Shown here: one piece after another, positions 34,088-41,890 of the stretch
Position numbering within the stretch: position 1 is the first letter of the stretch
How the letters are laid out: the number at the start of each line of letters is the position of its first letter
DNA from: VYDC01 sp963667515
GTDB taxonomy: Bacteria; Chloroflexota; Dehalococcoidia; UBA2979
Direction: 5' to 3'
Length of the DNA stretch: 64,000 nt
Assembly (NCBI GenBank): GCA_963667515.2
Contig: CAXXXY010000008.1
Coordinates: forward strand, 248,001-312,000
Notes under the pieces: model-generated
What the model saw: only the letters and a program-made list of their open reading frames with translations
Told to the model about the DNA's origin: nothing
The model's database searches: none
Made by a program: the position numbers and the translations under genes

Positions 34088-34255
34088 TCAGCAGCCGGGC
34101 TCGCCGCCGTTGCCGCAGCAGTGCGAGAACGTGGAGAGCTTCCGCCAGTTGTTGCGCAGCAGCAGGCGCAGTTTCACGTGGAACGGCGCGTCGTAGTCGC
34201 GCCAGTTCGCCACCACGCCGCGGAGCGAGGGGCGGCCGCGCCCCGGATCGCACAT
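34088..34255 (-). CDS. Small Cys-rich protein with CCGNGGEPGC tail
   Basis: Minus-strand frame of 55 codons: start MCDPGRGRPSLRG, central LRLLLRNNWRKL, and a C-terminal CCGNGGEPGC. The NNW(R/I)K and CCGxxGxPGC patterns look like a short conserved family I associate with Chloroflexota and others, function unknown; that memory needs checking. The three terminal Cys suit a metal site. It lies 46 bp downstream of the copper lipoprotein gene on the same strand. The ribosome-binding site is weak. Confidence 0.6.
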   Translation of the reverse strand: MCDPGRGRPSLRGVVANWRDYDAPFHVKLRLLLRNNWRKLSTFSHCCGNGGEPGC

Positions 34256-34301
34256 GCGAGCCACGGTACGCTAGGCGGTGCCCGGCGTGGAGGAGGCGAG
34301 G

Positions 34302-34742
34302 CTACGGCGCCTCCTCGGAGGCGCGGATGCGGCCGAAGATGTCCAGCGGGCGGGCGTCGTCGCGGAGCACGGTCAGCTGCGGGTCGTGGAAATGAAACGC
34401 GAGCGTGCCGCTCGCGCCCGGCGGCAGCACGCCGGTGCTCACCAGCGGGTCGCTCTGCTGGGGGCCGCCGTACAGCGTCACGGTGTGCGCGGCGGAGCCG
34501 GCGTTGCGCACCGTGAGCGTGACGTCCGAGTGCGTGAGCACCTCGATCAGCGGGGGCACGCCCGGTGCCTCGCCCGCGAGCGCGAGGTAGTCGTCCCCGA
34601 CCTCGAGCTCGAAGGCGTAGCGAAGCGCGTCCTCCGCGCCGAACAGGTTGAGCGACTCCTCGCCCTCGCAGGCCGCGCCGAGCGCGAGGGCAAGCGCGAG
34701 CGCCGCAGCGCGGAGGCGACGCCGCGCGAGGCGCCGGCTCAC
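34302..34742 (-). CDS. Cupredoxin-like lipoprotein
   Basis: A 146-residue protein with a basic start, hydrophobic stretch and LGAAC lipobox. The exported part is beta-rich, with DVTLTVRNAGSAAHTVTLYG and PPGASGTLAFHFHDPQLTV, an arrangement seen in plastocyanin-like cupredoxins, where a His after the N-G-(T/S)-x-x-H turn is a Cu ligand. The Cys ligand is not evident, so copper binding is uncertain. Its start overlaps the stop of the PCuAC gene by 4 bp. Confidence 0.65.
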   Translation of the reverse strand: MSRRLARRRLRAAALALALALGAACEGEESLNLFGAEDALRYAFELEVGDDYLALAGEAPGVPPLIEVLTHSDVTLTVRNAGSAAHTVTLYGGPQQSDPLVSTGVLPPGASGTLAFHFHDPQLTVLRDDARPLDIFGRIRASEEAP

Positions 34743-35203
34743 TCGCCCGCCGCCGATCGCACTACCACCGTCACCTCGCGCTCGCCGGCGTGCTCAAAGA
34801 GCAGCGCCAGCGCGAAGCGGTCGCCGGCGCGCAGCGGCGCCGCGAGCTCCAGCAGCATCACGTGGTTGCCGCCGGGCGCGAGGGTCAGCGTCCCGCCCTC
34901 CGCCTCGACGTCCCAGGCGGGCACGGCCGCCATGCGCAGCAGCTCGCCCTGCTGCACCGTCGCATGCAGGTGCGCCATGCGCGCGACGCCGGCCTCGACG
35001 CTCGCGCCCACGAGGCGATCGGGCTCGCGCTGCTCGTTGACCACGGTGAGGTAGACGGCGCCGTTCTCGCCGGGGTTGCCCGCCGTCTCGCGCGCCCAGG
35101 CGCCCGCGACGACGAGCTCCGGCGCCCCATCGGCGCTCGCGCAGGCAGCCGCGACGAGGCCGAGCAGCAGCACGGCGAGCAGCGGCGCGCGCGGGCGCTG
35201 CAC
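34739..35203 (-). CDS. PCuAC-type periplasmic copper chaperone
   Basis: A 154-residue lipoprotein (VAAAC lipobox) of the PCu(A)C family that hands Cu(I) to the CuA site of cytochrome oxidase and similar proteins. The ligand pattern is present: AHLHATVQQGELLRM (His and Met) and GGNHVMLLEL (HxM). GTG at 35203, 4 bp after the end of sco, with GGAGGG. It supplied copper in the nos/sco cluster and is still intact. Confidence 0.9.
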   Translation of the reverse strand: MQRPRAPLLAVLLLGLVAAACASADGAPELVVAGAWARETAGNPGENGAVYLTVVNEQREPDRLVGASVEAGVARMAHLHATVQQGELLRMAAVPAWDVEAEGGTLTLAPGGNHVMLLELAAPLRAGDRFALALLFEHAGEREVTVVVRSAAGE

Positions 35204-35207
35204 GACG

Positions 35208-35892
35208 CTAGCCCTCCTCGAGCACGCCGCGCAGATCCAGCGCGAGCTCCTCCACGGAGATCGAGCGCGGCACCTTCAGCCGTCGCGCGCCGGATCGGTC
35301 CACCACGTAGGAGGACGAGGGGTGGGCCATGAAGTAGCTCGACCCGTCGGCGCTCAGCTGCTCCTTCTCGGCGCGGATGCGCTAGCTCGCGAGCGCGGCC
35401 TGCACCTCGCGAGGGTCGCCGGTGGCGCCGCCGAAGTCCGGATCGAAGCGCGGCACGTTGTTCGCGAGCACCTCGGCGGAGTCGCGCTCCGGGTCGACCG
35501 TCACCATCACCACGTGCAGCTCGTCCCGGAGCTCCTGCGGCAGCTCGCGCAGAGTGCGCTCGTAGCTGGAGAGGGTGCGCGGGCAGATGTCGGGGCAGTT
35601 CGTGTAGCCGAAGTAGAGCGCGACCACCTGGCCGCGGTAGTCGGAGAGCCGAAACGGCTCCCCGTCGTGGCGGGTCAGCACGATGTCCGGCATCGGCTGG
35701 GCGGGCTCATAACACCACGCTCGGCAGCTCGGGCAGCGCGCCGGGCGCGGCGGCAGCGAGCGCCGGCGCGTCCGCGCCCGCCTCGTCGCCGCCGCTCGTC
35801 ACGAGGGCGACGGCCAGCAGTAGAGCGGCGGCCGCCGCCGCGCCGCCGCCGATGAGCGCGACGCGCCTCGACAGCCGGGCCGTGAGTCGATC
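35208..35892 (-). pseudogene. SCO1/SenC-family copper assembly protein, broken
   Basis: Three pieces in order. A membrane-anchor region (SRRVALIGGGAAAAAALLLA and VALVTSGGDEA) ends in ELPSVVL-stop at 35707. In another frame comes the thioredoxin-like domain (IVLTRHDGEPFRLSDYRGQV, FGYTNCPDICPRTLSSYE with the Cu-binding CxxxC). After an in-frame TAG at 35382-35384 the same frame continues as RIRAEKEQ...YVVDRSGARRLKVP to 35208. So there is one frameshift near 35700 and one nonsense codon. The second essential His is in the part beyond the TAG. Confidence 0.82.
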
Positions 35893-35910
35893 GCTGCCCA
35901 GGGGGCCTCC

Positions 35911-36189
35911 CTACACCGCGTCGGTTCGGCGGAAGACGAGCACCGCGGCCAGCGCGGGCAGCAGCCCCCACGCGAGCAGCAACCCCACGAGCAGCGGGCG
36001 CAGGCCCGCGCCGAGGTTGCGCGTGAGGTAGTTGCCGGCCGGGCCCAGCGCGTCGAGCGAGGTGCCCACCTCGTCGATCACGGCGACCTTGAAGACCTCG
36101 GCCGGGTTCACGAGCGCCGCGCCGACGACGGTGCGGAGGTCGAGCCGCGTCGCCACGACGGTCGCCATCAGGCCGAGGTCGCCGAGGAA
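35911..36189 (-). pseudogene. nosY: nosY permease, C-terminal remnant
   Basis: About 92 codons matching the end of NosY, the membrane subunit of the NosDFY complex: VATRLDLRTVVGAALVNPAE, VFKVAVIDEVGTSLDALGPA, then a last transmembrane segment (LLVGLLLAWGLLPALAAVLV). It is joined in frame to the interrupted nosF ATPase without a stop or start, so most transmembrane helices are lost. Confidence 0.78.
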
Positions 36190-36690
36190 CAGCAGCAGCA
36201 GCGGCGGCCGGCCGAGCAGCGCGAGCGCGAGCGCGAGGCGCTGCCGCAGTCCGCCGGAGAGCTCGCGCGGCCGCTTGCGCAGGTGGTCCTCGATGCCGAC
36301 CAGCGAGGCGCCCGCGAGCGCCTCCTGAGCCGCGACGCCGCGCAGCGCGCCGAAGAAGCGCAGCAGCTCGCCCGCGGGGAGGTCGGGGAGCTGCGCGTCC
36401 TGGGGGACGTAGCCTATGCGTCGGCGCACACCGCCCGGGTCACGCGCGAGCCGGCGGGCATCGACCACGACCTCCCCCTCGCAGTGCGCCAGGTACAGCA
36501 GACAGCGGATCGCTGTCGTCTTGCCGGCGCCGTTGCCACCCCACAGCGCCACCGCCTCGCCGCGTCGCAGCTCGAGCGAGAAGGCGTCGAGAACGGTGCG
36601 CGCGCCGTAGCGCTTCGTCACGGCGGTCACCTCGAGCAGCGGCCCGCCTCCGCGCGCGCCCGCCGCGCCGCTGCGCGCCGCGCTCGACAT
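36190..36690 (-). pseudogene. nosF: nosF ABC ATPase, truncated before Walker B
   Basis: Contains LEVTAVTKRYGARTVLDAFS, Walker A WGGNGAGKTTAIRCLL, the Q-loop region GYVPQDAQLPDLPAGE and signature LSGGLRQRLALALALLGRPP. It should continue into Walker B (LLLLDEPT), but after PPLLLL it switches to NosY sequence. Without Walker B, D-loop and H-loop the ATPase cannot work. It is preceded in frame by nosD, so nosD-nosF-nosY form one frame from 37294 to 35911. Confidence 0.85.
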
Positions 36691-37294
36691 CCGGCGTGCG
36701 AGCGGCGTGCCCGCGACGGCGATCGTGGCGACGGCCGCGCCCGCCGCAAGCAGGACGCCGCCCAACCCCAGCAACGGCACGCGTCGGGCAGCGGGAGGCG
36801 CGAACCACCCGGGCAACGGGGCGTCCAGCAGCGGCGCCTCGTCCACCACCTTCGGATCGGGGCGCAGGTTCGACACGGCGCGTGCCGCGAAGTCGACGGC
36901 GATCGCGGAGGGGCCGTAGTTGAAGAGCGAGAGCACCGGGTCCTCGTCGCTCAGCGACTCGAAGAGCGAGCGCGGGCGGTAGGGGAGATCGCCGTCGGCG
37001 TCGTAGCCGACGTAGTCGCTCCAGTAGTTGCCGCGCTCGTCGCTCCAGGCGTTGCCCGCGAGGTCGCCGCCGCCCCGCACCTCGATCTGCGTGCCGTTGC
37101 GGTCGAAGCCGTTGCCCACCAGCTCCACCCGCTCCGTCGAGGGCTGAAACGGGAGCGCCACGTGGTTGAAGGCGATGAGGTTGTCGCGGAACGTCGCGAA
37201 GGCGCTGATGCCGTGCGGCACGGTGTCGAACGAGACGCCGATGCGGTTGCGCAGCAGCACGTTGTCGCGGACAGAGAGGTTCGCGATCTCCTTC
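36691..37294 (-). pseudogene. nosD: nosD, 3' part (after IS3 insertion)
   Basis: NosD is a periplasmic right-handed beta-helix protein that works with NosFY and NosL in maturing the Cu centres of nitrous oxide reductase. This part has beta-helix repeats (LSVRDNVLLRNRIGVSFDTV, ATFRDNLIAFNHVALPFQPS) and the carbohydrate-binding-like end NAWSDERGNYWSDYVGYDAD. A C-terminal transmembrane helix (VPLLGLGGVLLAAGAAVATI) ends it. The 5' part lies beyond the IS at 38658. Confidence 0.85.
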
Positions 37295-37338
37295 AGCCTG
37301 TACCGCTTCTGGTTTCTTGGACACATCGCTGGCGGTAA

Positions 37339-38241
37339 TCATGCGGCCGCCCCGGTGCGCGGCGAGAGCGCCTCGCGGACGGCGGCTGGGGTGCGGTGGC
37401 CGTGCCGTTCGACGAGCCAGTGCTGGTTGTAGCGCTGCTTGAAGGCGAGCAGCGCCTGGCGTAGCTCCTCCACCGTCTCGAAGTGCTCCACCCACAGCAG
37501 CTGCTCCTTCAGCGTGCGGATGAAGCGTTCCGCGCAGCCGTTGCCCTCGGGCGCGGCTACGAAGGACGGGCTGGAGCGGATGCCGAGGAAGCGCAGCTCC
37601 TCCTGAAAGTGGTCGCTCAGGTACTGGCTGCCGTGGTCGTGGCGGAGAGCGAGTCCCCGCGCGAGGTCCGCCTCGTAGCCGTCGAAGTGCTCCCGGAGCC
37701 CCTGCCGCAGCGGCTCCAGCGCCTCGAAGCGCGTGCCCGGTCGCGCCGCGTGGATGCCGATGCACTCCTGCGTGCAGTGATCGACGGCGATGAAGACGGT
37801 GGCGTTCCCCTCGCGGGTGGTGAGGCAGGAGGTCGCGTCGGTCCCCCACATCTCGTCAGGCCGCTCGGTGGTGATCGTCCCGTCGTGCACCCGCGGTCCG
37901 CGCCGACGCCCGACGCGGGTCGGGGCGAGCAGTCCCGCCTCCCGCATCAGCCGCAGCACCCGGCCCTTCGAGGTGCGCACACCGGCCAGCCGCAGCCGCG
38001 CCCACACCTTGCGGTAGCCCTCGCCCGTGAACGGGGAGGCGGCGAGCACAGCTCGGACCTGCTCCGTGAGAGCCTCGTCCGTCCACGCCTGCCTCGGCCC
38101 GCGCTTCGCTGCTGGCCGCAGAGGCCGTCGCGCCCGTGCCCGCCGCTCGTAGACGGTCGAGCGCGGGACCTCCCACAGCTGGCAGATGCGCGTCGTGCCG
38201 TACGGCCGTCCCGTGGAGGGCGAGGTGGTTCGACTCATCAC
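37339..38241 (-). CDS. IS3-family transposase OrfB (DDE integrase)
   Basis: A 300-residue protein with an N-terminal HTH_21-like domain (SPFTGEGYRKVWARLRLAGV) and rve core: Asp in DEMWGTDATSCL, Asp in LRHDHGSQYLSDHF, Glu in PEGNGCAERFIRTLKE. It begins at GTGATG overlapping the stop of orfA (GTGA), so it is probably made by re-initiation as a separate protein rather than by the usual -1 frameshift. It appears complete. Confidence 0.92.
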   Translation of the reverse strand: MMSRTTSPSTGRPYGTTRICQLWEVPRSTVYERRARARRPLRPAAKRGPRQAWTDEALTEQVRAVLAASPFTGEGYRKVWARLRLAGVRTSKGRVLRLMREAGLLAPTRVGRRRGPRVHDGTITTERPDEMWGTDATSCLTTREGNATVFIAVDHCTQECIGIHAARPGTRFEALEPLRQGLREHFDGYEADLARGLALRHDHGSQYLSDHFQEELRFLGIRSSPSFVAAPEGNGCAERFIRTLKEQLLWVEHFETVEELRQALLAFKQRYNQHWLVERHGHRTPAAVREALSPRTGAAA

Positions 38242-38588
38242 CTCGACCTCCGGCGTGCCAAAGGGAGTCCTGCCTCCAGCTGATGCGCGCGCTGGAGCAG
38301 GAGCTCGTTCGCCATCGTGATCTCGCCGACTTTCGCCTGCAGTCGGTGGATCTCCTCGTCACGCTCGTCGGCAGGCCGGCTCGTGAGCGAGGCCCGGCCG
38401 GCGGCGAGGAAGCGCTCGCGCCACTGCGACAGCGTCGCTGCGGTCACCCCCAGCTCGCGCGAGAGCGCGTCCAACTCCTCGCCGCGCAGCAGCCTCAGCA
38501 CCGCCTCGCTCTTCCGTCGCGAGGAGAAGCGACCGCGCTCCGTTCGCGACCCACTACGCCCGTTCAATCCCTGTGCGGAGCTGGTCAT
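38238..38588 (-). CDS. IS3-family transposase OrfA (helix-turn-helix)
   Basis: A 116-residue DNA-binding subunit. RRKSEAVLRLLRGEELDALS then RELGVTAATLSQWRERFLAA is the helix-turn-helix; IHRLQAKVGEITMANELLLQ is the leucine-zipper-like tail. ATG at 38588 after GGAGGTGTCC. Confidence 0.88.
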   Translation of the reverse strand: MTSSAQGLNGRSGSRTERGRFSSRRKSEAVLRLLRGEELDALSRELGVTAATLSQWRERFLAAGRASLTSRPADERDEEIHRLQAKVGEITMANELLLQRAHQLEAGLPLARRRSR

Positions 38589-38657
38589 GGACACCTCCTC
38601 TGCCGGGGCAGCCTGCCCCAATCAGGTGTCCAAGAAAACCGTGGACCGGAAGAAGCC

Positions 38658-39390
38658 CCAGGCCGTAGCCGCTGGGGCCGTAGCTGTCGCGGATCAGGTT
38701 CTCGTGCACGGAGACGTTGGAGGAGTACATCAGGAAGACGCCGACGGAGTTGTCGTAGACCTCGTTGCCGCGCACGACCATGCCATCGTCGTACGTGAAG
38801 TGCAGGCCGTAGCGGCCGCCCGAGATCTCGTTGCCCTCGATCAGCGCGTCGTTGGAGAACCAGAGGATCACGTCGCGCGCGTTGTGCATGCGGTTGTCGA
38901 CGAAGCGCACGCCCCCCGAGTACCAGGCGCGGATGCCGTCGCCGCGGTTGTGCGGGTCGAGGTCGTAGCCCTCCACGTCGCTGCGCTCGAGGCGCGAGCG
39001 CTCGCCGTGCTTCACGAAGTGCCGAACAGCACCTCGCGCAGCACGTTGTCGCGGACGACCACGTCGGCGGCGAGCACGGTGACGCCCGCGTGCTCCTGCT
39101 GGAGGTTGCGGCCGGAGTTCTGGATGAGGAAGCCCTCGAGCACGACGCCCGGCACCTCGATGCGCACCACATCGCCGTCGCCGCCACCGTCGAGCACGGC
39201 ACCCTGCTCGCCGCGGAGGGTCACCCGCTTGTCGAGGACGACGGCGGGGTGCTCGCCGCCGCGCACGACGATCGTGTCACCGGGCGAGGCAGCATCGAGC
39301 GCCGCCTCGATCGAGGTGTAGGGGCCCGCCGAGGAGACGACGAGCACGGTCACGAGCAGCGCCGCGCCGAGCACGCCTAGCCCCGCCCGT
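38658..39390 (-). pseudogene. nosD: nosD, 5' part (frameshifted)
   Basis: The N-terminal beta-helix region: AGPYTSIEAALDAASPGDTI, LRGEQGAVLDGGGDGDVVRI and NSGRNLQQEHAGVTVLAADV in one frame to VLREVLFG at ~39020, where TS-stop follows. The protein continues in another frame with KHGERSRLERSDVEGYDLDP and GGRYGLHFTYDDGMVVRGNE up to the IS at 38653. The first frame is continuous with the preceding membrane-protein gene, so its start codon is unclear; the boundary at 39390 is approximate. Confidence 0.82.
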
Positions 39391-40043
39391 TCCCGGCGCA
39401 CGCGGATCACGACGGCGAGAACGAGCAGAATCGAGCCGAGCGACGCCATCCAGAAGCCCGTGTCATACATCGACCAGGTCGTGAATTGCGCGACCTTGCC
39501 GGGCCCGAGGAGCGTCGGCGTGAACTCATCGATCGCGCTGGAGAGTGCGGCGGTATCGTCGAGATTGTTGCCGAACTCGCGGAGCCAGTAGTAGAGGTCG
39601 GCGGTGAAGGCCACGGGGTAGGCGATCGCGGGCAGCGCGAGGAGCCAGAAGCGCCGGCGGCGGATCGCCCGCCAGCGCGGCGATCCCGGCCATCGCTGGG
39701 ATCGCGTAAACGGAGAGCCGCCGCTCGAGCTCTCCGCCCTCGGAGAGCGGGCGCATGCCGATGTAGTGGTTGAGCCCGTCGATCTCCTGGACGCCCCCTC
39801 CCACGCTCGTGACGCCGATGGACGCCTCGAGTCCGCCCGGGTACTGAGGCGCGTTCAGCCGCAGCCGCCAGTACGGGAAGAGAGGATCGACAGCACCAGC
39901 AGCCCCGCCGCGATGAGCGGGAACACGCGGTCACCGTGCTCGGCGCTCCAGCGGCGCACCGGCGGCCACGGTCGCCGCGCATGCTCGGTGAGCGCTCGCG
40001 CGGCCTCCGTGGCCGGCGCCAGGCGGCCTCTCGCCTCGGTCAT
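39391..40043 (-). pseudogene. nos-cluster polytopic membrane protein (possibly NosB-like), frameshifted
   Basis: Starts at ATG 40043 (MTEARGRLAPATEAARALTE) with a first transmembrane segment FPLIAAGLLVLSIL. The frame then changes: FPYWRLRLNAPQYPGGLEAS and GLNHYIGMRPLSEGGELERR are in a second frame, and RRFWLLALPAIAYPVAFTAD plus LYYWLREFGNNLDDTAALSS are in a third. The first switch is at CTCTCTTCCCG, as if a TC pair was added. A membrane protein at this place accompanies nosZ in many non-proteobacterial clusters; the NosB name is a guess. Confidence 0.72.
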
Positions 40044-40131
40044 CTCCACCTCACCCGTCCCCCCGGCAGCCGCGGGAGAAGGAGAGGGGCGGGGCGAGTG
40101 CCGCCCCACCCCTCTCAGGAGTCGCTTGGGC

Positions 40132-41550
40132 TCACCGGACCAGCAGGTGCCCCATCATCTCCAGGTGCAGCGCGGAGCAGAACTCCGTGCAGTAGAAGTT
40201 GAAGACGCCCGAGTTGTTCGCGTCGAACTCGACGGTCGCCGGCTCGCCGGGCTCGATGCTGAGGTTGACGTTGTGCCCCGGCAGCGCGAAGCCGTGCGTG
40301 GCGTCGTACGCCCGCTCGACGTTCGTGATGTGCCAGACCACCTGGTCGCCCTTGCGGATGTCGATGTTCTCCGGCGTGAAGTGGCTGCGAATCGCCGTTA
40401 TCCAGATCTCGACGTTGTTGCCGTTGCGCTCCACGCGCTCCTGGCCGGGAAGGGTCGCGTTCGGGTCCACGGCGCCCGTGTGCGGGTCCCAGCCGATCTC
40501 CGGGTAGACCTCACGCCTGCAGCCTGTCGGCGTTGACGATCTGCGCGTAGTGCGGCTCGCCCACGCCCATCGCCATGTCGTAGATGACCGACATCTCCTC
40601 GCCGCCGATGTCGACGAGCTGCAGGTTCTGTGGCAGCAGCGAGCCCACCACGTTGAAGCGGTCGGCCGCCCACTTGTTGAGCGAGACGAGGTACTGGCCG
40701 TCCGGCGACACGGTGTCGCCCTCGGCCGTGGCGATGTGGCCCACGTTGTACTGCGTCGGCGCGGTCTCCGCAGCACCGAGTCGGACGGGTCGTCGCCGTA
40801 GGTCCACTTCGCGACGGCGTTGTCCAGAAAGAGGCTCGTGTACGCGTTGCCATCGCCGTCGAACTGCGTGTGCAGCGGGCGGAGGCCGACTTCGATCTGC
40901 GCGAACATCACGTCCTCGAACGGGAGGATGCGCAGGCCGTAGTCGTCGGTCTCGCCGGCGCCGGACTCGATCGCCGCCACGATGTCGGCGACCGCGTGGC
41001 CCGTGACCGTCGGGTCGAGCTTGCCGGAGACGATGACGTACTTGCCGTCCGGCGTCACGTCCGAGCCGTGCGGGCTCTTGTGCTCCGGCACGAGGTGGAC
41101 GAGGTTCTCCGCCACCGCCGTGTCGAGGGTGATGTACGGCATGCCGTTGTAGGTTTCGGTGTTGCCGGCCTGCGCGACCTCGGCCGCCCGCTCCCAGTTC
41201 ACGACGTGGAGGAAGTCCATGTCGTTCTGCGAGACCCCGACCTCGAACGGTGGGTTGCCGTCCTCGATGCCGCCGGTCGCGCGCTCGCTGTTGAGCGAGC
41301 CGAAGAACAGCCAGCCGGCCGACTCCAGCTTGCCGACGTCACAGAGGTCCTGCCAGTACGGCGGAAGCTCCATGCCGAGGGCGGCTTCGTGCCCACGACG
41401 GGCGGCAGCACCGAGTCGCCGGACTCGCCGGGTGCCCCTCCCGCCAGGCGAGGACCATCGGCCGCGCGACGGATAGCCGGGTCCACGCTCGATCGGCGGC
41501 ATCGACGCGAGCGGCGAAAGCGGTCGACATCCTTGCTCCCATCGCTCAAC
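40132..41550 (-). pseudogene. nosZ: Nitrous oxide reductase nosZ, 5'-truncated and frameshifted
   Basis: Recognisable from VLPPVVGTK (one frame) and HEAALGMELPPYWQDLCDVG (second frame), then propeller segments VPEHKSPHGSDVTPDGKYVI and GLRPLHTQFDGDGNAYTSLF. A third frame (~40790-40515) codes TQYNVGHIATAEGDTVSPDG and SLLPQNLQLVDIGGEEMSVI. The second frame returns for YPEIGWDPHTG and the complete CuA domain ending CTEFCSALHLEMMGHLLV with Cys2-His-Met ligands. Upstream of VLPPVV nothing NosZ-like remains, so ~200 N-terminal residues are gone. At least three frameshifts. Reduction of N2O to N2 is lost. Confidence 0.88.
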
Positions 41551-41635
41551 CGACCGACAACGCGCCCGCCCTAGCTTCGAAGTAACGATAACGAGCGCGA
41601 CAACGATCCCGACCGCGCACCCCGGAGGGGCCGAG

Positions 41636-41890
41636 ATGGACGTAGTGCTACAGGGCAGGCGACAGTCCATCACGCGCGAGAGCGTGGAGCGCGTTCGGAA
41701 CGAGCCTCCTGGCCCGGCACAGCGATACGTCGTGCGCCTCGGCGGCGTCGAGTACCCGCTGAAGCAGGCCGCGTCCGCGGGGCTCGCCGTCCCCCCGGTC
41801 GCCTTCACCTCGCAGCAGGCGTACCGCTGGCTCGCCAAGCTCGGCTTCGAGGTGATCGACCTGCACGCGCGGGTCGCCGGCGGGCGATAG
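41636..41890 (+). CDS. Small conserved-looking protein of unknown function (84 aa)
   Basis: ATG with CCGGAGGGG upstream. The sequence has a short beta-hairpin-like core (QRYVVRLGGVEYPLKQ) and TSQQAYRWLAKLGFEVIDLH, a pattern (R-Y-x-V...YPxKQ...F-x-S-x-x-A-Y-R-x-L) that recalls small DNA-modification or restriction-associated domains, but I cannot name a family. It is divergent from the decayed nosZ. A GATAAC at ~41587 could be its -10 box. Confidence 0.6.
   Translation: MDVVLQGRRQSITRESVERVRNEPPGPAQRYVVRLGGVEYPLKQAASAGLAVPPVAFTSQQAYRWLAKLGFEVIDLHARVAGGR

Larger units (their letters stand above)
37299..38653 (-). mobile_element. IS3-family insertion sequence in nosD
   Basis: A 1355-bp element with orfA and orfB. 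Ends read from outside: TGTACCGCTTCTGGTTTCTT (37299 side) and TCTTCCGGTCCACGGTTTTC (38653 side), both running into CTTGGACAC. The direct repeat AGCC occurs at 37295-37298 and 38654-38657, a 4-bp target duplication as usual for IS3 elements. Removing the element and one repeat rejoins nosD codons GYGLG with LKEIANLSV in frame, proving insertion into a formerly continuous gene. Confidence 0.92.
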
